DNA of 64,000 nucleotides from Photobacterium frigidiphilum. GTDB lineage: Bacteria; Pseudomonadota; Gammaproteobacteria; Enterobacterales; Vibrionaceae. Position 1 is the stretch's first letter. Every line of letters begins with the position of its first letter. The position numbers were made by a program, and so were the translations under genes. The stretch covers positions 1-64,000 of the forward strand of contig NZ_PYMJ01000028.1 in NCBI RefSeq assembly GCF_003025615.1, read 5' to 3'. The notes beneath the pieces were generated by a model that saw nothing but the letters and a program-made list of their open reading frames with translations, was not told the DNA's origin and made no database searches. Below are positions 28,302 through 37,286 of the stretch, piece after piece.

Positions 28302-28337
28302 GCTCAACGCTATCTTGCTGTTGAGCAAAATAGCGTT
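28302..28337 (-). other. overlapping alternative hairpins in the skp-lpxD gap
   Basis: Two inverted repeats share bases 28306-28308. GCTCAAC (28302-28308) pairs with GTTGAGC (28320-28326), and AACGCTAT (28306-28313) pairs with ATAGCGTT (28330-28337). They are mutually exclusive as full stems. No T-run follows, so this is not a standard terminator. Confidence 0.45.
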
Positions 28338-28352
28338 AAGAGAATAATCACT

Positions 28353-28862
28353 TTATTTTACTGCAGTGATAACTTTATTAGATAAGTCATCTTTAGGATC
28401 TGCAAACAATACAGCTTGTGCATCAACCACGATATCGTAGCCTTCTTTCTTCGCTACAGTTTGGATTGCTGTACGAATTTTCATCACTAATTTCTGCTCT
28501 TCTTCTTGACCACGACGACGCTGGTCTTCTTGAAGTGCTTTAGCCTTTAGCTTGTAAGTAGAATCAAGAGATGCTAATTCACGCTGAATCTTAGTACGAT
28601 CAGTTGAGCTCATTAACTCACCATCACGCTTCATTTTCTCGACCTTCGTTTTCATTCGGTTTTCTATACCACGAAGCTCATCAATGCGATCTTTGAACTC
28701 TTTACGTAGCTTTTCAGACACATTGTAACGCTTAGCTAACTGAGCCATTGCTTGACCCGTTGCAACATAGCCCACTTTTTGTGCCGCTTCAGCAGCCTGC
28801 GCATACATTGAAGATGATAAAATAACCAAACTTAAACTTGCTGCTTTAATCCACTGTTTCAA
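28353..28862 (-). CDS. skp: periplasmic chaperone Skp (OmpH)
   Basis: Trimeric periplasmic holdase that carries unfolded outer-membrane proteins to BamA. The start is a TTG at 28862, preceded by GAGGAGAAG at good spacing. It gives 169 aa with a normal signal peptide (initiator-KQWIKAASLSLVILSSSMYAQA, cleavage before AEAAQKVG). The upstream ATG candidates fall inside bamA and encode no signal sequence. The mature region is largely coiled coil, with basic helices (LRKEFKDRIDELRGIENRMKTKVEKMKRDG). Confidence 0.92.
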   Translation of the reverse strand: MKQWIKAASLSLVILSSSMYAQAAEAAQKVGYVATGQAMAQLAKRYNVSEKLRKEFKDRIDELRGIENRMKTKVEKMKRDGELMSSTDRTKIQRELASLDSTYKLKAKALQEDQRRRGQEEEQKLVMKIRTAIQTVAKKEGYDIVVDAQAVLFADPKDDLSNKVITAVK

Positions 28863-28881
28863 AAGACTTCTCCTCAAAAAA

Positions 28882-31302
28882 TTAGAATGTTCGTCCAATG
28901 GTGAATGTGAAGAATTCTTCATCATCACCGTCGTATTTCTTGATCGGACGAGCAACCGAGAATACCAATGGGCCCATAGGTGACATCCACTGTAAAGCAG
29001 CACCGTATGACGCACGAATTAATCCCATGTCGGAATAATCTTCAAGATATTTACCGTCAGTATCTTTCAAATCATATTCCGTATCCCACACTGTACCAGC
29101 ATCAATAAATAGACTAGTACGGATCTGGTTACGAATTTCATCTGATGCAAACGGAGTTGGAACAATAAGCTCCATACTTGCTAATGCAACGGCGTTACCA
29201 CCTGCCGCATCATCAGTACCAGTTGCACAATTGTTGTTACCACCAATTGAGCTACCCGTACTACAACCACCAACATAAACAGCTTTAGGGCCAACAGTGT
29301 TAGAACGGAAACCACGTAGCGTAGTGAAACCACCCGCGTAGAAGTTTTCGTAGAATGGCAGTAATTGATCACTACCATTGTCTGTTGTGCCATAACCATT
29401 ACCGTAACCTAAGCGACCACGAAGTAATAAGCTAAAATCATGTCCGTCGTTTAACGGGAAGTATTGTCGAACATCGTACTGCGTTTTGAAATACTGAGCA
29501 TCAGAGCCCGGAATTGTCATACGGAATGATGCACGTTGGTGATTACCCGCTGTCGGGAAATAACCACGGTTCAAGTTGTTACGTGTCCATGAAACCGACC
29601 AGTCAAAGTCATCCAGTTCGATCACATTTTGACCTCGGTCGAAGCCATGAATCTTTTTGAATTTTTCAATCTGGTAATATTCTTGGGTATTCGAGATCTT
29701 GTTATGATCGTAACCAAGGCCAAATTCGAAGAAGTTTAATTCATCAAACGGGAAACCCCATGTCAAACTTGTACCATAACTTTGGTTGGTATAGTCCGAA
29801 ATGTTTGCATCCGATGCTTCAAACTCGTTGTAGTAAATTTTACCACCTAAGCTGATACCATCGATCGTGAAATAAGGGTCACGGTATTCTAAGCTGACAT
29901 TTTTTTGGTAATCATTCATCATCGCATTGATGCCAAAACGGTTACCGGTGCCTAAGAAGTTATCTTGCTGAATACCAGCTTGGAAACTGATACCTGATTC
30001 AGTACCATAACCAACACCGAAGTTAATGCTACCGGCATTCGCCTCTTTCACGACATATTTGATGTCGACCTCATCATCAGAACCCGGAACACGAACGGTT
30101 TGTACATCGACGGTTTCAAAGAAGCCAGTTCGATTCAAACGACTCTTACCGCTTTCAACAGATTTCGAGTTCAGCCAACTGCCTTCCATTTGACGCATCT
30201 CTCGACGTAACACTTCATCTTTCGTCGATGTGTTACCAGAGAACTGGATATTACGTACATAAATACGCTTACCAGATTCAACGTTTACAAGCAGTGAGAC
30301 TTCATTATTATCGTCATCAAAATCAGGAATGGTTGTTACCTGCGGGTACGCATAACCAGACTCACCTAATGTTCGCTTAACGGCTTCTTCAAGCGCAGTG
30401 ACTTGTGCACCGTTATAGATATCACCATCTTTGATTGTAACAAGTTCGTTTAGGTCACTATTATCTTTCGATAAATCGCCACGGAACGTTACACCTTTCA
30501 CTTTATACTGCTCGCCCTCATCAATTTTAAGCGTGATATACACACCTTTTTTATCTGGAGAGATTGAGACTTGAGTTGAGTCTAACTTGTATTTCAAGTA
30601 ACCATTATTCAAGTATTGCGAGCGTAATATTTCTAAATCACCGGCGAGTACTTGCTTTTGATATTTTTCATCAGCAAGGAAGTTCCACCATGGAATATCA
30701 GCCTTCAAGTTAAATTTACTGCTCAGTTCTGCATCAGTAAAAACGTCATTACCAATGAAGTTGATCTGCTGAATTTTTGCCGATACACCTTCAGTGAAGA
30801 CAAACTTAAGATCCGCACGATTTCGAGGCAATGGGGTAACAACAGCTTGTACGCTGGCGTTATATTTACCTACACTGTAGTAAAAGTCTTCTAGTCCTTT
30901 TTCTATTTTACTGAGTGTCGTACGATCAAGTGCTTCACCAATACGAAGATTCGATGAATCTAGATTATCAGTAAGTTGCTCTTCCTTGATCGCCTTATTT
31001 CCCGAAAATGTTATGTTGGCAATTGTCGGACGCTCAAGCACTTTGACAACCAGTGCATCACCATCACGAAATACTTTAATATCTTCGAAGTTACCGGAAG
31101 CAAAAAGAGCCTGAATAATTTCCGCTACATCACGATCATCAACATTATCGCCTACACGTACTGGCATTTTTAACAATGCAGCCCCCATAGTGACACGTTG
31201 AAGTCCTTCAAAACGAATATCGTCAACTACAAATTGTTCCGCGCTCTGCGCAACACTGCTACCGAGTAAGAGTGATGCAATCAACAGTTTTTTTATCGCC
31301 AT
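28882..31302 (-). CDS. bamA: outer-membrane protein assembly factor BamA
   Basis: Core of the BAM machine that folds beta-barrels into the outer membrane. The 806-aa protein has a signal peptide (MAIKKLLIASLLLGSSVAQS), five POTRA domains (about 24-425) beginning FVVDDIRFEGLQRVTMGAAL, and a 16-strand barrel. The barrel contains the conserved loop-6 VRGF/IRGF-type motif, seen here as TTLRGFRSNTVGP, and ends in the Phe terminus FTFTIGRTF. It lies between rseP and skp as in other gammaproteobacteria, a sigma-E-linked region. Confidence 0.97.
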   Translation of the reverse strand: MAIKKLLIASLLLGSSVAQSAEQFVVDDIRFEGLQRVTMGAALLKMPVRVGDNVDDRDVAEIIQALFASGNFEDIKVFRDGDALVVKVLERPTIANITFSGNKAIKEEQLTDNLDSSNLRIGEALDRTTLSKIEKGLEDFYYSVGKYNASVQAVVTPLPRNRADLKFVFTEGVSAKIQQINFIGNDVFTDAELSSKFNLKADIPWWNFLADEKYQKQVLAGDLEILRSQYLNNGYLKYKLDSTQVSISPDKKGVYITLKIDEGEQYKVKGVTFRGDLSKDNSDLNELVTIKDGDIYNGAQVTALEEAVKRTLGESGYAYPQVTTIPDFDDDNNEVSLLVNVESGKRIYVRNIQFSGNTSTKDEVLRREMRQMEGSWLNSKSVESGKSRLNRTGFFETVDVQTVRVPGSDDEVDIKYVVKEANAGSINFGVGYGTESGISFQAGIQQDNFLGTGNRFGINAMMNDYQKNVSLEYRDPYFTIDGISLGGKIYYNEFEASDANISDYTNQSYGTSLTWGFPFDELNFFEFGLGYDHNKISNTQEYYQIEKFKKIHGFDRGQNVIELDDFDWSVSWTRNNLNRGYFPTAGNHQRASFRMTIPGSDAQYFKTQYDVRQYFPLNDGHDFSLLLRGRLGYGNGYGTTDNGSDQLLPFYENFYAGGFTTLRGFRSNTVGPKAVYVGGCSTGSSIGGNNNCATGTDDAAGGNAVALASMELIVPTPFASDEIRNQIRTSLFIDAGTVWDTEYDLKDTDGKYLEDYSDMGLIRASYGAALQWMSPMGPLVFSVARPIKKYDGDDEEFFTFTIGRTF

Positions 31303-31339
31303 TACTGTTCTAATTATTCCTTGCTAAAAAACGCATTTA

Positions 31340-32701
31340 TTAAAGGCGGGTAAAATCATTGAATAGCGCTACGGCCATTAATGCAACCAAAATGGCTGAT
31401 CCCACTCTATAGCCAAGATCCTGAACACGCTCAGAAACGGGACGACGGGTTACAGCTTCAATGGCAAAATACATTAAATGTCCACCATCAAGTACCGGAA
31501 GCGGTAACAAGTTAACTATCCCTAAGTTCACACTAATCAGAGCTAAAAATCCAAGGAAATACACCAAACCGTAATCGGCGGTCATTCCAGCCCCTTTCGC
31601 TATGGATATTGGACCACTTAGATTTTTAAGCGCCACATCACCAGTCACCAACTTCGTCACCATACCAAAGGTCAACGTCACCAACTGCCAGGTTTTTTCT
31701 GTTGCTTTTCCTACCGCGTCTATAGGACCAAACTGAAGATTAATACGGTATGACTCAGGCCACGCTTCCACTTCTGGTGCAAAACCTGCGTATCCAATTA
31801 ATTCATCATTCGCCAATTTTTTCGATTTTGGTGTCAAAGTCACCGAAACACGTTGCCCTTCACGCTCTAAATCAAACAATAACGCTTGTTCAGGATGTGA
31901 ACGAACAGCATCGACAACCTCTTGCCATTGCGAGATCGGAGTATTATCGATCGCCACAATTTTATCATTTAACCTGAATCCGGCATCAATTGCTGCTCCA
32001 CCGTCAACAAGTTGTGAGATGGAAAGGGTTATTGCAGGTGAATAGGGTGCAATACCTAGCGTTGTTAAAACACGTTCGCTTTCAGGGTCAAATGACCAAG
32101 TGCTTAGGTTTAAAGTACGCTGAACCTCATAGTCATTATTAGGTTCAGTGACTGTAATAACCATTTCTTTATCACCGATATGAGAAATCATCGCCATATT
32201 AGCGGATTCCCAATCAGCGGTTTTGATTCCTGAAATAGATTTTAGTTCCATTCCAGAGCTAATTCCTGCTTCCGCCGCTATCGATTGCGGAGCGACGTCA
32301 CCAATAATAGGACGAACGGCAGGAATACCAATCAGATAAACGACCCAATAAGCAAAGATAGCAAAAATAAAGTTCGCCATGGGTCCGGCAGCAACAATCG
32401 CACTACGTTGCCATAGTGGTTTATTATTGAAAGCCATATGTTTTTTATCAGCTGGTACGTCATCAACACGCTCATCGAGCATTTTAACGTAACCACCCAG
32501 TGGAATCATAGCCAGCGTATATTCTGTGCCATCTTTACCCACTTTACGCCATAACGACTTACCAAAACCGATGGAAAAGCGTTCAACATAGACACCACAA
32601 CGTCGAGCGACCCAAAAATGACCGAACTCATGTACTGCGATTAAAATGCCTAAAGCCAGTATAAATGACCCTAGATTCCATAAAATACTCATCATATTCA
32701 T
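31340..32701 (-). CDS. rseP: site-2 protease RseP
   Basis: Inner-membrane zinc metalloprotease that cleaves RseA in the sigma-E envelope-stress cascade. The 453-aa protein has HEFGH at 24-28 in the first membrane segment, two PDZ domains (about 115-315) and the LPLPVLDGGHL motif that supplies the third zinc ligand. The first ATG (32701) overlaps the dxr stop as ATGA with AAGG four bases before it. The ATGs at 32695 and 32692 are also possible starts. Confidence 0.95.
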   Translation of the reverse strand: MNMMSILWNLGSFILALGILIAVHEFGHFWVARRCGVYVERFSIGFGKSLWRKVGKDGTEYTLAMIPLGGYVKMLDERVDDVPADKKHMAFNNKPLWQRSAIVAAGPMANFIFAIFAYWVVYLIGIPAVRPIIGDVAPQSIAAEAGISSGMELKSISGIKTADWESANMAMISHIGDKEMVITVTEPNNDYEVQRTLNLSTWSFDPESERVLTTLGIAPYSPAITLSISQLVDGGAAIDAGFRLNDKIVAIDNTPISQWQEVVDAVRSHPEQALLFDLEREGQRVSVTLTPKSKKLANDELIGYAGFAPEVEAWPESYRINLQFGPIDAVGKATEKTWQLVTLTFGMVTKLVTGDVALKNLSGPISIAKGAGMTADYGLVYFLGFLALISVNLGIVNLLPLPVLDGGHLMYFAIEAVTRRPVSERVQDLGYRVGSAILVALMAVALFNDFTRL

Positions 32702-33891
32702 GCTACCTTACGAATTATGTTGTGAGTCAAAACACGAGCTCGCATATCTAACTCAATCACACTTTCCAAATCCACTGGTGTCGTCATATCGGCAGAATTA
32801 AGAATTTGCTCGTTTATTACAGCAATATCGGTAAAACCGATTTCATTATTTAAAAACGCCGCAACCGCTATTTCGTTCGCCGCATTCAATGCCGTTGTAG
32901 CGGCTTGACCTTCATAACATGCATCAATAGCAAGTTTCAGACAAGGATAGCGCGAGTAGTCTGGCGGTAAGAAAGTGAATTCACCAATATTACTGAAGTC
33001 TAATGGCGCAACACCCGCATCTACTCTATTAGGGTAGGACATTGCACACGCAATGGGCGTTTGCATATCGGGTAACCCCATCTGCGCCAATACTGAGCCA
33101 TCTTTGTATTGCACCATGGAGTGAATAACGGACTGTGGGTGAATAATCACTTGCAGCTGCTCTCTAGATGCATTGAACAACCACCGAGCCTCAATATATT
33201 CAAGCCCTTTGTTCATCATGGTTGCGGAATCAACTGAGATTTTTGGTCCCATAGACCAATTAGGATGTGCGATTGCCATCTGCGGCGTAACCGATGCCAA
33301 TTCAGATAGATCAGTATACCTAAATGGTCCACCAGAGCCCGTTAGCAAAATTTTACTAATACCGTACTCTTCCAAATCACAACGCCCCATTGCACGTTGA
33401 ATATCAGCAGGTAGGCATTGGAAAATGGCATTATGCTCACTATCTACAGGTAATAGCTCAGCGCCGTATTGCTCACACGCATCAATAAACATCTGACCAG
33501 ACATTACCAATGCTTCTTTGTTCGCTAATAAAATGCGTTTACCCGCTTTCACACCAGCCATTGTCGGTAATAAGCCAGCAGCACCAACTATTGCGGCCAT
33601 GACAGTGTCAACTTCATCAAGTGCCGCGACTTGGCAGAGCCCTGCTTCACCCGCTAAAACTTGGGTACTAATCTCATGCTGTTTCAGTAATGCTGACAAT
33701 TCCTTCGCAGCCAGCTGAGATGCCATTGCTGCGTATTTTGGTTTCCAGATACGGCATAACTCGAGCATTTTCTGACTATTTGTACCGGCAGCTAAAGCAA
33801 CAACCTCAAACAATTGCGGGTTCTGTGCTGCAACAGCCAATGTACTACTTCCAATAGAGCCAGTAGCACCAAGAATCGTTAACTTACGCAT
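32698..33891 (-). CDS. dxr: 1-deoxy-D-xylulose 5-phosphate reductoisomerase
   Basis: NADPH-dependent second step of the MEP isoprenoid pathway, 397 aa. The N-terminal Rossmann motif is GATGSIGSSTL. The metal-binding region includes LLPVDSEHNAIFQCL. Other family stretches are SGGPFR, MGPKISVDSATMMNKGLEYIEA and HPQSVIHSMVQYKDGS. It sits downstream of cdsA, with a GGGCAGC/GCTGCCC hairpin between them that lacks a T-run. Confidence 0.96.
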   Translation of the reverse strand: MRKLTILGATGSIGSSTLAVAAQNPQLFEVVALAAGTNSQKMLELCRIWKPKYAAMASQLAAKELSALLKQHEISTQVLAGEAGLCQVAALDEVDTVMAAIVGAAGLLPTMAGVKAGKRILLANKEALVMSGQMFIDACEQYGAELLPVDSEHNAIFQCLPADIQRAMGRCDLEEYGISKILLTGSGGPFRYTDLSELASVTPQMAIAHPNWSMGPKISVDSATMMNKGLEYIEARWLFNASREQLQVIIHPQSVIHSMVQYKDGSVLAQMGLPDMQTPIACAMSYPNRVDAGVAPLDFSNIGEFTFLPPDYSRYPCLKLAIDACYEGQAATTALNAANEIAVAAFLNNEIGFTDIAVINEQILNSADMTTPVDLESVIELDMRARVLTHNIIRKVA

Positions 33892-33953
33892 AAAATCACT
33901 TAATTCAGCTATGAAGGGCAGCTTAAGAATCGCTGCCCACTATATGATGTTGC

Positions 33954-34802
33954 TTACAGTATCCAGAGATACAATAAAGCAAAAACAGGAAGGGCAGCCG
34001 TTAAACTGTCAATACGATCAAGGATGCCACCGTGACCAGGTAAAATATTACCACTATCTTTGATGCCAGAAACACGCTTGAACATACTTTCAACCAAGTC
34101 ACCTAAAACAGATGCAATCACTGTAATAATAGCAATGATGAAAAGGTTGCTTAAGCTAGTAAATGGAATATCCATCAATGTCGCGCCACCCCATGTAATA
34201 AGGATCGCTAACAATGCCCCACCGACTAAACCTTCGATAGTTTTATTTGGGCTAACCGCAGGGGCCATTTTAGTTTTACCGAAACGTTTACCAGAGAAGT
34301 ACGCGCCAGTATCTGCCGCCCACACCAGAAAACAAACCAATAACACAAGTTTTGCACCGTGGTATGGGTTTTCAGCATAGTTAACAGCGCGGAGCATTAA
34401 GATGCTCCAAAAAAATGGAATGAGCGTAAGTAACCCAAAGAAGTATTTTAGCCAAGAAGATGTAGACCACAGTTTTACGCTGGATGGATATGTTATTGCT
34501 AAGGTAGATGCAATTAACCACCAAATTCCACCCATAAACAGTATGCTATAGTGTGATTCGGTCAGTGTTGATAATGCAGTTACATCGGAAGGTATTACTA
34601 CTAAGCTTAAGCCTAGGGTCATCGCAGGTACGACCATAGCCACAATCCGCGATTTAGCATCAACAAACTGTGTCCATTCCCAGAAACCAATCAACGTAAT
34701 CGCAGCAAGAGCAATGACGAAAAAAGAAAATGGTAGTAAAAATATCCCAGCAATCACTAAAGGCGCGAGGATTAGTGCAGTAATAATTCGTTGCTTTAAC
34801 AA
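33954..34802 (-). CDS. cdsA: phosphatidate cytidylyltransferase
   Basis: Inner-membrane enzyme that makes CDP-diacylglycerol for phospholipid synthesis. The 282-aa protein has about eight membrane segments and the family signature near its C-terminus, RVSGIKDSGNILPGHGGILDR, with the conserved aspartates. The order uppS-cdsA-dxr-rseP is standard. Confidence 0.95.
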   Translation of the reverse strand: MLKQRIITALILAPLVIAGIFLLPFSFFVIALAAITLIGFWEWTQFVDAKSRIVAMVVPAMTLGLSLVVIPSDVTALSTLTESHYSILFMGGIWWLIASTLAITYPSSVKLWSTSSWLKYFFGLLTLIPFFWSILMLRAVNYAENPYHGAKLVLLVCFLVWAADTGAYFSGKRFGKTKMAPAVSPNKTIEGLVGGALLAILITWGGATLMDIPFTSLSNLFIIAIITVIASVLGDLVESMFKRVSGIKDSGNILPGHGGILDRIDSLTAALPVFALLYLWIL

Positions 34803-34913
34803 GCGGCGTCCTCTCGTTTGTTATTCATTTTCATTATTCAGGTAAATTATCATGGTTCAATTTTTGTGATATAAGTCAATGCGTTCTATAAAAACGCATT
34901 GTTTGAATAATAT

Positions 34914-35678
34914 TTATTCTTGTATTAAAGCTTGAATCTGTTCACCCGTACAACCAAAACGGCGTTCACGGTTAATATACCATGCTATAGCGTTAACAAA
35001 GCTTTCTTCATCAAAATCAGGCCAATGCTGCTCTGTGAAGTATAATTCAGCATAAGCTGCCTGCCACAACATAAAATTACTAATACGGCATTCACCACTC
35101 GTACGGATCATTAAATCAACATCAGGCAAATCAGCAGTCGACAAGCCAGCAGACAACATATCCTCAGTAATATCTGAAGCCATTAAGCCTTGTTCAGCAA
35201 TCTGAACGGCTAATTTTTTCGTTGCTTGCAAGATATCCCATTGCCCACCGTAATTGGCAGCAATATTCAAGACTAAACCAGTATTGTTAGCCGTTAACGC
35301 TTCCGAGGTTGCTATTTTTCGTTGAAGTCGCTCACTAAAGCCACTTTTGTCACCGATAATACGTAACTGGATATTATTTTTATGAAGACGTTTTACCTCA
35401 AGACTCAGTACAGTCATAAACAGTTCCATTAATAATGAAACCTCGTCTTCAGGGCGACGCCAGTTTTCGCTACTAAAAGCAAATAATGTCAAAACCTTAA
35501 CGCCAAGACGGTTAGCCGTCGAGACACTTTTACGCACGGCTTCAACGCCAGCCTTATGGCCAAACACTCGAGCCTTTCCTTTTGCCTTCGCCCACCGACC
35601 ATTCCCATCCATAATGACGGCAACATGCTTCGGTAAACATTCAGCAGAAAGTTCAGTTTCGATGGTACGCTCTGCCAT
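34914..35678 (-). CDS. uppS: undecaprenyl diphosphate synthase
   Basis: cis-Prenyltransferase that makes the C55 lipid carrier for peptidoglycan and O-antigen. The 254-aa protein has the N-terminal catalytic motif HVAVIMDGNGRWA, FAFSSENWRRP in the middle, and the signature DLMIRTSGECRISNFMLWQAAYAELYFT. A strong terminator hairpin ends only about 12 bp before its ATG, so its supply of transcript is an open question. Confidence 0.96.
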   Translation of the reverse strand: MAERTIETELSAECLPKHVAVIMDGNGRWAKAKGKARVFGHKAGVEAVRKSVSTANRLGVKVLTLFAFSSENWRRPEDEVSLLMELFMTVLSLEVKRLHKNNIQLRIIGDKSGFSERLQRKIATSEALTANNTGLVLNIAANYGGQWDILQATKKLAVQIAEQGLMASDITEDMLSAGLSTADLPDVDLMIRTSGECRISNFMLWQAAYAELYFTEQHWPDFDEESFVNAIAWYINRERRFGCTGEQIQALIQE

Positions 35679-35689
35679 GTTTCTCCCTC

Positions 35690-35719
35690 AAAAAAAAACG
35701 CTGTGCTGTACGCACAGCG
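35690..35719 (-). terminator. intrinsic terminator between frr and uppS
   Basis: Perfect 8-bp stem CGCTGTGC / GCACAGCG with a 5-base loop (35699-35719). Leftward it is followed by nine T (35690-35698) and then the uppS ribosome site GGGAGAAAC. It terminates frr but sits inside what would be the uppS leader. Confidence 0.85.
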
Positions 35720-35763
35720 CTTCAAATATCATAAAGCTAAATCATATTGGAAAGACAAGTGTC

Positions 35764-36321
35764 TTAAACTTCCATTAACTCTTTTTCTTTCACTTCAAGA
35801 ACAGTATCAATGTTCTTAACTGCAACATCTGTCAGTTTCTGAATTTCATCTTGTGCACGACGATCATCATCTTCAGAAATGTCTTTGTCTTTTAGCAATG
35901 CTTTTAAGTCTGCATTCGCATCACGACGGATGTTACGAATAGCCACACGGCCTTGCTCTGCTTCTTTACGTACAATCTTAACAAGATCACGACGACGCTC
36001 TTCCGTTAAAGGAGGCAATGGTACACGAATTACGGTACCTGCAGACATTGGGTTTAGCCCCAAATCTGACATCATGATCGCTTTTTCGATTTTTGGCGTT
36101 AGCTCTCGGTCAAAAACCGTAATCGCCAACGTACGTGAATCTTCAGCAACAACATTTGCAAGCTGCTTAAGTGGTGTATTCGCACCGTAGTATTCTACGT
36201 AAATTGTATCAAGTAGACTTGGATGCGCACGACCAGTACGGATCTTAACAAGTTGGTTTTTTAGCGCATCAACGCTTTTTCCCATACGCTCTTGCGCATC
36301 ATTTTGAATTTCATTAATCAC
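35764..36321 (-). CDS. frr: ribosome recycling factor
   Basis: Splits post-termination ribosomes together with EF-G. The 185-aa length is standard. The family sequence is clear: MINEIQNDAQERMGKSVDALK at the N-terminus, KIRTGRAHPSLLD, and a basic three-helix C-terminal region RRDLVKIVRKEAEQGRVAIRNIRRDAN. Downstream is a strong terminator. Confidence 0.97.
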   Translation of the reverse strand: MINEIQNDAQERMGKSVDALKNQLVKIRTGRAHPSLLDTIYVEYYGANTPLKQLANVVAEDSRTLAITVFDRELTPKIEKAIMMSDLGLNPMSAGTVIRVPLPPLTEERRRDLVKIVRKEAEQGRVAIRNIRRDANADLKALLKDKDISEDDDRRAQDEIQKLTDVAVKNIDTVLEVKEKELMEV

Positions 36322-36367
36322 GATTTAGTACCCCTGCTTGGTAATGGTCAGGTTATTTAGTCACGGC

Positions 36368-36386
36368 GGAGGCCTCAAAAGCCTCC
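36368..36386 (-). other. hairpin between pyrH and frr
   Basis: Stem GGAGGC / GCCTCC with a 7-base loop and no following T-run. It may mark a processing or weak pausing site between two co-oriented genes. Confidence 0.4.
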
Positions 36387-36464
36387 ATCCTGAATTAGTC
36401 GTTTTTATAGTTAATACGTTTTAAAGCTTCACCAACGTGAATACTCATGTTTTTACATTAACTA

Positions 36465-37187
36465 TTAAGAGATCAAAGTGCCTTCTTGCTCACCCATTAC
36501 TACGCGACGAAGAGAGCCAGGTTTAGTCATGTTAAAAACACGAATCGGCATTTTATGGTCACGAGCAAGTGTAAATGCAGCTAAGTCCATCACTTTTAGC
36601 TCTTTTTCAAGAACGTCTTGGAAACCAAGCTTATCACAAAGAATTGCATCTGGGTTCTTAACTGGATCATCAGTGTAAACTCCGTCAACTTTCGTTGCTT
36701 TCAATACTATGTCAGCTTCAATCTCAATACCACGAAGGCATGCAGCTGAATCAGTCGTAAAGAACGGATTACCAGTACCAGCAGCGAAGATCACAACGCG
36801 ACCTTGACGAAGTTGGCTAATAGCTTCAGCCCAGTTGTAGCTGTCACACACACCATTGAGTGGAATTGCGGACATCACTCGAGCGTTCACATAGGCACGG
36901 TGTAATGCATCTCGCATTGCCAAACCATTCATCACAGTTGCTAGCATACCCATGTGGTCGCCCACAACTCGGTTCATACCCGCTTCAGCCAAACCAGCAC
37001 CACGGAACAGGTTACCGCCACCGATAACAAGGCCAACCTGCACACCCAGTTCAACGAGTTCTTTAACTTCTTGTGCCATACGGTCAAGAACTTTTGCATC
37101 AATACCGAAACCTTCTGATCCCTGTAGTGCTTCACCACTTAGTTTAAGTAAAATTCGTTGATAAATTGGTTTAGGGTTTGTGGTCAT
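36465..37187 (-). CDS. pyrH: UMP kinase
   Basis: Hexameric amino-acid-kinase-fold enzyme that phosphorylates UMP to UDP. The 240-aa protein has RILLKLSGEALQG at the N-terminus, the glycine-rich VIGGGNLFRGAGLAEAGMNRV and the uridine/ATP regions GTGNPFFTTDSAACLRGIE and KVDGVYTDDP. It lies downstream of tsf, beyond a terminator, and upstream of frr, the usual order. Confidence 0.97.
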   Translation of the reverse strand: MTTNPKPIYQRILLKLSGEALQGSEGFGIDAKVLDRMAQEVKELVELGVQVGLVIGGGNLFRGAGLAEAGMNRVVGDHMGMLATVMNGLAMRDALHRAYVNARVMSAIPLNGVCDSYNWAEAISQLRQGRVVIFAAGTGNPFFTTDSAACLRGIEIEADIVLKATKVDGVYTDDPVKNPDAILCDKLGFQDVLEKELKVMDLAAFTLARDHKMPIRVFNMTKPGSLRRVVMGEQEGTLIS

Positions 37188-37233
37188 AAGTATTACCTTC
37201 CAGGCTAACTAAACTAAAGAGATATGGAGTTGT

Positions 37234-37263
37234 AAAAAGACCGCAGCCTTGGCTACGGTCTTT
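37234..37263 (-). terminator. intrinsic terminator after tsf
   Basis: 13-bp stem with one mismatch (AAAGACCGCAGCC / GGCTACGGTCTTT), a 2-base gap and a leftward run of five T. Confidence 0.88.
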
Positions 37264-37286
37264 AGAGTTCTTTTTGCTGTGAAGGA

